A DNA stretch of 11,624 bases, taken from assembly GCA_964532965.1 (NCBI GenBank), contig CAZHJE010000025.1, forward strand, positions 1-11,624. The letters are read 5' to 3'. Source of the stretch: CAZHJE01 sp964532965. GTDB lineage: Bacteria; Patescibacteriota; WWE3; UBA101185; UBA10185. Positions within the stretch are counted from its first letter, which is position 1. Each line of letters starts with the position of its first letter. Below, piece by piece: positions 1 through 5,345 of this stretch. The notes below the pieces were generated by a model that saw nothing but the letters and a program-made list of their open reading frames with translations, was not told the origin of the DNA and did no database searches. The translations under genes and the position numbers were made by a program.

Positions 1-999
1 CTCTTGGCTAGTGCTTTATCTAAATTAGGCATTGTTATTGGTAGTATCGGAGGGCCTTTAGGTCAATTAGTAACATTTTTAATTACACTTTTTGCGCGCA
101 AAATAATGAAGACAGTGGAAAGTTTCTTAAAAGCAGTCTTTAAAGGTGATATAGACGCTTTTTTTAAAGGTCTTGGTAAAGCTGCAGATGCCGCAATAAA
201 AACTTCGCTATATGCCTGTTTACCCTTTGTAGGTTGTGGCTTGTTTATTGGAGGTATTGTAACTGTTATTCTTGGTGCAGTTCCGGCATCTAACGAGGCA
301 GTTGGCGGCGGGTATAGTGAATTTGGTGGAGGCCCTGTAGAAGCTATATTTCCTTGTGCTGATGATGTTGTATTAGATACGTCCAATACATGTTTTTTTC
401 AACCAGGTAATTTTTTATCAACACCCTCCTATAATAATGCCGGCGAAGTTTATAACTCTGCAACTGATTTTAGTGGTGGTGACGGGCATGGTTCAAATGA
501 CTATTACTTATCCGTTACGGGAGTTGACGAGCGGAATGGATTGTGTAGCTTTGTTTTACCTTCCATAAATGACGGAATATTTGGTGCAAAAGCCCCAACA
601 GTCATTATTGGTCCAAATAATGTTTGTTATAACAAAGGTAAAATCCCACAATCAGATGTATATGGCTATGCAATTGATATCGCTCCTGTTGGGGACTCTT
701 GTTTTAGTGTGTTTCTGCCTAATATTAATAACGAGGTAGACTCATGGTCGGTAGGAGATGCTTATGACTTTGGTACAGGTAATGCAGCACTTGCTACTGG
801 GATGGTTGGCGGAATACCAAAATATAAACTACTATTAGGGCACATTGCGTCTAGCTATGGTGGTGCGGGCAAGTTGCCGGGTGAACGCGCAGCAGAATTA
901 TATGATTGGGGCAATAACACACATATTCATGCAGAATTAAGTGTACTTAATAATGGAGTGTATTCTGTTGTTAAACCGGAGAATTTTATATGCAATTAA
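1..999 (+). CDS. Membrane protein with degenerate M23 peptidase-like C-terminal domain (5' end outside window)
   Basis: The frame is open to the left edge, so the gene is partial; the TTG at 4 is probably not the real start. Counting from that TTG, there are hydrophobic stretches at about residues 8-30 and a clear membrane segment at 70-93, then a long Gly/Ser/Asn-rich, cysteine-containing outer part. The last 120 residues look like the LytM/M23 peptidase fold: a GYAIDIAP stretch (D225), a GHIASSYG stretch (H280) and a THIHAEL motif (H307, H309). The first zinc ligand, the His of the family HxxxD motif, is Gly here (G221), so the domain may be inactive or only bind glycan. It overlaps the next gene by 10 bp, which suggests translational coupling. 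Next to a pilin array it could be the C-terminal half of a VirB6/TrbL-like channel protein carrying an outer peptidase domain, but the part that would show this lies outside the window. Confidence 0.6.
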   Translation, partial: LLASALSKLGIVIGSIGGPLGQLVTFLITLFARKIMKTVESFLKAVFKGDIDAFFKGLGKAADAAIKTSLYACLPFVGCGLFIGGIVTVILGAVPASNEAVGGGYSEFGGGPVEAIFPCADDVVLDTSNTCFFQPGNFLSTPSYNNAGEVYNSATDFSGGDGHGSNDYYLSVTGVDERNGLCSFVLPSINDGIFGAKAPTVIIGPNNVCYNKGKIPQSDVYGYAIDIAPVGDSCFSVFLPNINNEVDSWSVGDAYDFGTGNAALATGMVGGIPKYKLLLGHIASSYGGAGKLPGERAAELYDWGNNTHIHAELSVLNNGVYSVVKPENFICN

Positions 1000-1535
1000 T
1001 AAATAAATTAAAAACTAAGTTTTTAAAACTAATACAACTAGCAAAAGATAATAAGATGGGGGTACTGCTTATTATTGCAATGGTGGCTATGATACTAATT
1101 TCAATAGTTAGTGATAAGCGTATACAAAGTTTATTAGCACCCTATTATACAAGAACTCCAGGTGCACAATATTCCCCTCCCCCAGCGCCGTTGGAAAATC
1201 CAGAAAAAAAGGTCAACTTTATTTCTATTAACCCGACAGACGGTGCAAATCGAAGCACATTCGACTCATACGAAGCATTATATTTAAAGTTTGATAAAAG
1301 CCTTGCAGAGATAGATATTAGCAAATTAACCGTTAGTAGTTCACCACATATTCCGTTTTCATATGTTATTGATCCTAGCTCTCCCGATACAATAATTGTT
1401 ATCCCTGGAAGTGTTGGTTGGAAGTTTGGTATCAAATATTACGTTCACATAGACATGCCGTTTGCAGATAAAAAACTAACGTATATATACACAAATAACC
1501 CGCCTGTACTAGATCCCGCTACGGTCCCATATTAG
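990..1535 (+). CDS. Single-pass membrane protein with Ig-like (Big_5-type) domain
   Basis: A 181-residue protein whose ATG lies inside the end of the preceding gene. A short basic cytoplasmic N-terminus (residues 1-22) is followed by one membrane helix (about 23-41), a Pro-rich spacer (54-71, with SPPPAP) and a beta-rich domain (about 75-170). That domain has the pattern of bacterial Ig-like Big_5/SbsA-type modules: an opening INPTDGA followed by LYLKFDKSL, then alternating beta strands. The likely topology is N-in, C-out. It probably works with the upstream M23-like membrane protein, since the 10-bp overlap suggests they are co-translated. The stop codon overlaps that of the convergent minus-strand pilin gene by 4 bp. 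The fold call is from pattern only, and the specific role is unknown. Confidence 0.6.
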   Translation: MQLINKLKTKFLKLIQLAKDNKMGVLLIIAMVAMILISIVSDKRIQSLLAPYYTRTPGAQYSPPPAPLENPEKKVNFISINPTDGANRSTFDSYEALYLKFDKSLAEIDISKLTVSSSPHIPFSYVIDPSSPDTIIVIPGSVGWKFGIKYYVHIDMPFADKKLTYIYTNNPPVLDPATVPY

Positions 1536-2059
1536 GGATGACATGCAGGGATTTCAACAATAGGTTTATCTGCAGATTTTGTGAGTAAATTACAAATGCC
1601 ATTTAATATCAACGCTGCAATTGTGTCTGGTTCTGCATAATTAGGGCTTAAGCCAAAGGTAGCAACTAGAACCCTATTTATAGTGTTAAAGCCAAGTACT
1701 ATTAAAAATCCAACAAGGCTCAAAAGTAAAACAGTTTTACCTGCTTGTATGCCTTTTGGATCTCCAATGCTAAAAGCGATTTTTATTGTGCCATAACAAA
1801 AGGTAGCGACAAGAGCTACACCAGAAAACAATACAGAGACATTTATTAATCTTACTGTTACACATACGATATCAAGCAGGTTAGGGTCTTCGAATCTAGC
1901 TTCTCTTGCGTCAGCATCGATATCTTCGCAATAACTTAAATCTAGGAGGGGCGCCGCGGCATATACCTTAGATACATTTGCTGTTAAAAGAGAAATTAAT
2001 AACCCAAATGTAAATATATAGCGTATTATTAAGTTTTTGTTTTTAAATTGTTGGTACAC
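1532..2059 (-). CDS. Type IV secretion-type pilin-like protein (GDPKGIQAGK loop)
   Basis: A 175-residue protein. It starts at GTG (2057-2059) with a GGGAG sequence about 11 nt upstream, and the start overlaps the end of the previous pilin gene by 17 bp. It has a signal peptide (about residues 8-35, with VYAAA as a probable cleavage region), then a short acidic segment. Two membrane helices (about 73-97 and 108-132) are joined by a short loop with GDPKGIQAGK. This hairpin, two helices around a G-D-P-x-x-I-x-x-G-K loop, is the hallmark of the small VirB2/TrbC-like pilins common in CPR genomes (the T4SS_pilin type). Unlike the other small pilins here it has four cysteines (C44, C66, C88, C156, plus C173 near the end) and an extra C-terminal tail. 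It is the last gene of the minus-strand array. Whether it is a major or an accessory pilin is unknown. Confidence 0.7.
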   Translation of the reverse strand: MYQQFKNKNLIIRYIFTFGLLISLLTANVSKVYAAAPLLDLSYCEDIDADAREARFEDPNLLDIVCVTVRLINVSVLFSGVALVATFCYGTIKIAFSIGDPKGIQAGKTVLLLSLVGFLIVLGFNTINRVLVATFGLSPNYAEPDTIAALILNGICNLLTKSADKPIVEIPACHP

Positions 2060-2372
2060 TGTTTGCTATACTCCCTTCTACTCCTAAAGCAGTTACTACT
2101 GCTGTTTTAACAGCGACAGCGCTTAAACCTAGTATACCGGCGACTATACTACCAACTAATGCACTTTTTCCGGCGGCTGCTTGTTTTATACCCCCGTCTC
2201 CTCTAGATGTAGTTATTAAAATTGCTGCATACGCAAAAGACAGCACCGACGCAGTAAAAGATGCATAAATCATAATATTCATTATTATTGCAGCTATCAT
2301 AGGAGCAGAGGAATACGCTACATCTGTATCAGCTCTTGCACTATTTATTAATGTGTTTACAGCATCAAACAT
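2043..2372 (-). CDS. Small pilin-like membrane protein lacking an obvious signal peptide
   Basis: I chose the ATG at 2370-2372 (109 residues). The reading frame runs on to 2486, but the only far-upstream start there is ATT and the added residues look like neither a signal peptide nor a conserved domain. Two hydrophobic helices (about 25-55 and 70-95) flank a glycine-rich loop, TTSRGDGGIKQAAAGKSA. It is a paralog of the gene at 2490-2894: both share NTLIN, then (I/L)xNI-x-Y-x-SF-x-A, then AxGxxAxVxSxxxGxxGL, then AV-xx-AL. In the paralog, NTLIN follows directly after the signal-peptide cleavage region, so this gene as read begins where the mature pilin would begin. No Shine-Dalgarno is visible in the 11 nt between the ATG and a strong hairpin. 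Its end overlaps the next gene's start by 17 bp. Confidence 0.65.
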   Translation of the reverse strand: MFDAVNTLINSARADTDVAYSSAPMIAAIIMNIMIYASFTASVLSFAYAAILITTSRGDGGIKQAAAGKSALVGSIVAGILGLSAVAVKTAVVTALGVEGSIANSVPTI

Positions 2373-2383
2373 AATTTTTAAAT

Positions 2384-2418
2384 AGTATCCCATGTATTTG
2401 AACATGGGATACTTTTTT
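2384..2418 (+). terminator. Perfect 12-bp hairpin with T6 tract between pilin genes
   Basis: AGTATCCCATGT (2384-2395) pairs perfectly with ACATGGGATACT (2402-2413) around the loop ATTTGA. On the plus strand it is followed by T6 (2413-2418), the shape of an intrinsic terminator, yet every gene here is on the minus strand. On the minus strand it lies in the leader of the pilin gene, 11 nt before its ATG, with an A-rich left flank. It may therefore stop antisense transcription, or act in the minus-strand mRNA as a stability, processing or translation-control element. Confidence 0.6.
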
Positions 2419-2489
2419 ATATACAATATTGTACGAAACGACGAACCGCAAATTAAAATTTGAAGTTCTCTCAGAAATGAATCCAATAC

Positions 2490-2894
2490 CTATAGAGTCA
2501 ACCCTCCTCCAAAGTTTGTGTTTGCATTTAATGCACTTGAGAATACAGCTTTGTTAACAGTGATTGCACCTAATCCTATCGTGCCTCCTATTACAGAGTT
2601 AACAAATGCGGTTCTTCCGCCTGCACTCTTTTTAGGATCTTCTTTTGCACCTGCTATATCTATTGCTGCTAGTATGCTGAATAATGCTGCTGCGGCAAAG
2701 CTAACATATGCAAGTATATTTAAGATTACCGCTATTATATCTGCTATTTCAGGATTCGCTCCGAACAAGGTCTCGAGTGGATTTATAAGGGTATTACTGA
2801 CTGCTGCGTGTGTTGTCATAACAGACAATCCTTGTACTAAACCAAGAGCTATTGCAATCCCGTGCACTTTAATGTTTCTTTTTGACATTTTCAT
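2490..2894 (-). CDS. Type IV secretion-type pilin-like protein
   Basis: A 134-residue protein with a classical signal peptide: a basic MKMSKRNIKV start, a hydrophobic core at about 11-26, and THAA at 28-31 as a likely cleavage site. Two membrane helices (about 52-80 and 97-118) are joined by a loop, AGAKEDPKKSAGGR, like the DP-containing loop of VirB2/TrbC-type pilins. The mature form would be about 103 residues, small enough to be a polymerising pilin. A purine-rich AGGGGG lies 13 nt upstream of the first ATG; a second ATG two codons downstream is an alternative start. A promoter candidate sits about 60 bp upstream, so it may be transcribed independently of the large genes further upstream and feed the two downstream pilin genes. 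Confidence 0.72.
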   Translation of the reverse strand: MKMSKRNIKVHGIAIALGLVQGLSVMTTHAAVSNTLINPLETLFGANPEIADIIAVILNILAYVSFAAAALFSILAAIDIAGAKEDPKKSAGGRTAFVNSVIGGTIGLGAITVNKAVFSSALNANTNFGGGLTL

Positions 2895-2954
2895 AGTTTA
2901 CTTAACACCCCCTCTCGTTATTGTTAATAATAATATACTAGTCATAACAAAGGA

Positions 2955-2982
2955 ATTATACAATATATTTTAAAATATGCAT
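2955..2982 (-). promoter_or_regulatory. Candidate promoter of the small pilin genes
   Basis: On the minus strand a consensus TATAAT (2955-2960), directly preceded by TG, lies about 60 bp before the pilin ATG at 2894. The -35 is poor (TTATGC, 18-bp spacer). The AT palindrome ATATTTTAAAATAT (2965-2978) fills the spacer. It would start an RNA covering the three small pilin genes. Confidence 0.4.
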
Positions 2983-3017
2983 AAGAATTTCACTGTAATA
3001 TAACCTTTGCTTTGCCG

Positions 3018-3284
3018 TAATTAAATTGTAATACCTAATGCCAATTGAATACCTACTCTAAGTACGGTAACTCCAAGTGCAGCAAGAAGTGTTGCACTAA
3101 TAGCACCACCAAAATCTGATTTACCTTGTTTTATTTTAGCAGGGTCTCCGTCGCTTGTTTTTAGCTTGTATCCGCTATAAATTATTCTAGGTAGGCCAAT
3201 AAATAATACAACAACTGGTTGGAGTAGTTCGTATGCATAGAGAAGCAAAGAGTCAAAGTCAATTATAGGTCCATCGTATGGCGG
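3018..3284 (-). repeat. 267-bp direct repeat, copy A (3' end of paralog 1)
   Basis: Identical to 4130-4396 (offset 1112 bp) except at 3246 (C versus T at 4358, a synonymous change). It covers the C-terminal pilin-like domain, the stop codon and three further bases. Beyond 3284 the next few codons (GPP) differ only at third positions, and then similarity is lost; on the other side it ends 3 bp past the stop codon. Confidence 0.98.
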
Positions 3285-4076
3285 CGGCCCCACTATATCA
3301 TCGGCATCGTCACCTGTACCAGCTAGCCCACATTTTAAAAACCCCTCAAAAAACTCGCATTCGTAGTCGTTTCCCCCTATATCACAGCAGGTGTCTAAAG
3401 CAGGGTTACATGATATTCCAGGAAGTATCTTACCGGAACAAGCGTTTGTGTCTCCACATGTAACTGCATCCTCCGTACATGCCCCATTTGGCTCACATAT
3501 GTAATCTTGCCCCGCAAAATCACACCCTCCCAATGTACCGCATTGCCCTATTGTGTCTGGACGTTCTGTACAAGCGAGCTGAAAAAAGCACCCCGTACTT
3601 TTTTCAAGCGTCATGTGATTTCCACCAACTCCTGCTATTGCTTTAAAAAAACTAGTTTCTGCCTCAACTGTTAAGTATGTCCCATCAACTGTATTAGCTA
3701 GATATTGTTGCGGTACTTTCAATACTCCCAAGTCAAATTGACACGAATCTACATTTTTATCACATTCAAAGTCGTCTGCGAAAGGTCTAGTGTTTTCGTA
3801 GGTTGTCATTTGGGGAGCAGATACTTTTACTGAAAAAGTCCCATTATTAGCCTCCAAATCTATACCCTCAGGGTTTAAAACTAGTTCCCCACTTATTTCT
3901 GGTCCTCCTTGTGTCCATGTGCATGTTAAACCTTCAATATTTACATCAAATACATATGGGTCAGCAGCTAACGCCCTGTTGTTTACGTTATTAAAACTTA
4001 GCACCATAAGGACTACAAACAAACTTATTAATTTTCTTTTACTCTGCTTTAGGTATATTTTCATTAGCACCTTCAT
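3021..4076 (-). CDS. Large secreted Cys-rich protein with C-terminal pilin-like domain (paralog 1)
   Basis: A 351-residue protein. After a signal peptide (hydrophobic core about 16-28, ending near ALAA at 35-38) comes a beta-rich, possibly Ig-like region (about 40-160). A dense cysteine region follows (13 Cys between 163 and 249, in spacings suggesting small disulfide-bonded modules), then an acidic linker and the C-terminal 89 residues (263-351). These 89 residues contain GPPPYDG, two hydrophobic helices and the pilin-type loop TSDGDPAKIKQGKSDF, and match the C-terminus of the gene at 4133-5257 exactly. The layout suggests a pilin-anchored outer head, for example a tip subunit or adhesin of a secretion pilus. 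The start is uncertain: the ATG at 4076 lies only 3 nt past a good -10 box, so the second ATG (4062-4064), also giving an intact signal peptide, may be the real start. Confidence 0.7.
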   Translation of the reverse strand: MKVLMKIYLKQSKRKLISLFVVLMVLSFNNVNNRALAADPYVFDVNIEGLTCTWTQGGPEISGELVLNPEGIDLEANNGTFSVKVSAPQMTTYENTRPFADDFECDKNVDSCQFDLGVLKVPQQYLANTVDGTYLTVEAETSFFKAIAGVGGNHMTLEKSTGCFFQLACTERPDTIGQCGTLGGCDFAGQDYICEPNGACTEDAVTCGDTNACSGKILPGISCNPALDTCCDIGGNDYECEFFEGFLKCGLAGTGDDADDIVGPPPYDGPIIDFDSLLLYAYELLQPVVVLFIGLPRIIYSGYKLKTSDGDPAKIKQGKSDFGGAISATLLAALGVTVLRVGIQLALGITI

Positions 4077-4079
4077 TAC

Positions 4080-4108
4080 ATTATCGAAGTTTCCTCTTTT
4101 ATAGTCAA
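4080..4108 (-). promoter_or_regulatory. Promoter ahead of paralog 1
   Basis: On the minus strand TTGACT (4103-4108) and GATAAT (4080-4085) are separated by exactly 17 bp, a good sigma-70-type match. The first ATG (4074-4076) lies only 3 nt beyond the -10, at or before the expected start of the RNA. Translation is then either leaderless or from the second ATG at 4062-4064. It gives the second large gene its own promoter. Confidence 0.5.
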
Positions 4109-4129
4109 GAGATTGATATGTTGGAAAAA

Positions 4130-4396
4130 TAATTAAATTGTAATACCTAATGCCAATTGAATACCTACTCTAAGTACGGTAACTCCAAGTGCAGCAAGAA
4201 GTGTTGCACTAATAGCACCACCAAAATCTGATTTACCTTGTTTTATTTTAGCAGGGTCTCCGTCGCTTGTTTTTAGCTTGTATCCGCTATAAATTATTCT
4301 AGGTAGGCCAATAAATAATACAACAACTGGTTGGAGTAGTTCGTATGCATAGAGAAGTAAAGAGTCAAAGTCAATTATAGGTCCATCGTATGGCGG
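4130..4396 (-). repeat. 267-bp direct repeat, copy B (3' end of paralog 2)
   Basis: Second copy, in the same orientation, of the segment at 3018-3284, with one mismatch in 267 bp. Even the synonymous positions agree, so the copies are recent or kept alike by gene conversion. Recombination between them would delete 1112 bp and fuse the upstream ectodomain (4397-5257) to copy A's end, removing the ectodomain of paralog 1. Confidence 0.98.
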
Positions 4397-5257
4397 AGGT
4401 CCAGCTATTGATAAGCAGAGTCCTGGTGATAATACGCATGTGCCTATACCATCACCATCTAGATCCTCGCATCTTTCATCAAAACTGCAACCGTATAAAT
4501 TGCCGCAGCAAACACCATTTGGATCATCAGGAGATTCAGGGCAGCTTGGATCAACAATGTTGCATACGGTAGCCGCAGGATTTTGGGCTATTAAATCAGC
4601 AGTGCACTCTGTGTTGTTTGTGTTGGTGTTTACCGCACTTATTATATGTGAAACATCGGTACTAAATGTCCCAACAGAAAAGCTGTTGGAGCTGCCACTA
4701 CCATTGGTTGTAGTATAGGGTCCCGTGTTTCCATCTATCTCGATTCTGTAAGTAGTAGACGGGGTTGCGTTTTCTAGGTGGTAAAATATTGGGGTATCCC
4801 ATAGAGGAGGTTCGGTATCTCTGATTAAAGAACAACTTAGACTACCTGCAGGCAACAAAGTAAAAGTTATGCCTGATGAAAAATACGCTGTGCTCCCGTC
4901 ATTTCTCACATATGTTAGAGCAATGTCATATGTGTTCGACGGAACAACTATACCGCCAGAGTCCGGACATGAATTTTCTACATCAAATATAACAGAATAA
5001 GTATTAGAGCCTAATCCACCATCTATTCCCGTTTCAAGAGTTCTTTCACCAGCGTTTAAACCTATTAGGGTTATAGAATAATTTGATATATTTGCATCAA
5101 GCCCGCCAATATTCATTAACATTGTTTCACCACATATTGGAGATGCTGGATTGTGGTTGATGAACTCGGCGTTTGCGATTTTATCTGCTGTGGATATCAA
5201 AAAAAACATGGCAACTACTACTAAATGTCTGGTCTTTTGGTTAAATGTAAATTTCAT
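4133..5257 (-). CDS. Large secreted Ig-like/Cys-rich protein with C-terminal pilin-like domain (paralog 2)
   Basis: A 374-residue protein with a signal peptide (core about 11-22, cleavage near ANA at 28-30). Two beta-rich, probably Ig/FN3-like modules (about 31-137 and 138-228) are followed by a Cys-rich segment (8 Cys between 232 and 281). That segment includes EDLDGDGIG (264-272), an Asp-rich loop like those that bind calcium in EF-hands and thrombospondin type 3 repeats. The last 89 residues (286-374) are identical to the pilin-like C-terminus of the gene at 3021-4076: two hydrophobic helices around SDGDPAKIKQGK. The ectodomains of the two proteins do not align. It is the first gene of the minus-strand array, divergent from the SpoIID-domain gene 88 bp away. 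The likely role is an anchored or polymerising surface subunit with a binding head; the ligand is unknown. Confidence 0.7.
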   Translation of the reverse strand: MKFTFNQKTRHLVVVAMFFLISTADKIANAEFINHNPASPICGETMLMNIGGLDANISNYSITLIGLNAGERTLETGIDGGLGSNTYSVIFDVENSCPDSGGIVVPSNTYDIALTYVRNDGSTAYFSSGITFTLLPAGSLSCSLIRDTEPPLWDTPIFYHLENATPSTTYRIEIDGNTGPYTTTNGSGSSNSFSVGTFSTDVSHIISAVNTNTNNTECTADLIAQNPAATVCNIVDPSCPESPDDPNGVCCGNLYGCSFDERCEDLDGDGIGTCVLSPGLCLSIAGPPPYDGPIIDFDSLLLYAYELLQPVVVLFIGLPRIIYSGYKLKTSDGDPAKIKQGKSDFGGAISATLLAALGVTVLRVGIQLALGITI

Positions 5258-5268
5258 GTTTGTTTTTA

Positions 5269-5296
5269 TTGTGCTTTTTTATCTATTCCTCGTCAA
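5269..5296 (-). promoter_or_regulatory. Candidate promoter of the minus-strand pilin array
   Basis: On the minus strand TTGACG (+ strand cgtcaa, 5291-5296) is followed after 17 bp by CACAAT, about 10 nt before the ATG of the first large gene at 5257. The -35 is good and the -10 is weak (4 of 6). It is divergent from the SpoIID-gene promoter within an 88-bp interval. Confidence 0.3.
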
Positions 5297-5300
5297 GGAT

Positions 5301-5345
5301 TTTACAAATTGGTAATAATGATTCTAATATATTAGAATATATAGT
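5301..5345 (+). promoter_or_regulatory. Promoter and 18-bp palindrome ahead of the SpoIID-domain gene
   Basis: ATTCTAATATATTAGAAT (5321-5338) is a perfect 18-bp palindrome ending 7 nt before the ATG. It contains two possible -10 boxes: TAGAAT (5333-5338), with TTGGTA at 5309-5314 as -35 (18-bp spacer), and TAATAT (5325-5330), with TTTACA at 5301-5306 (18-bp spacer). With the first, transcription would begin at or next to the ATG, giving a leaderless mRNA; no Shine-Dalgarno is present. The palindrome could be an operator for a dimeric repressor, though AT-only palindromes can also arise by chance. Confidence 0.4.

Noticed and set aside
2373..2486. N-terminal extension of the small pilin gene up to 2486
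   Set aside because: The only upstream start is ATT, and the added residues run through the hairpin and resemble neither a signal peptide nor the paralog.
2518..2973. Plus-strand open frame of 151 codons opposite the pilin gene
   Set aside because: It is a shadow of the minus-strand pilin, which has a signal peptide and conserved paralogs.
3018..4396. Insertion sequence or transposon explaining the 267-bp repeat
   Set aside because: The repeat contains only the 3' coding part of the two genes, with no transposase and no terminal inverted repeats.
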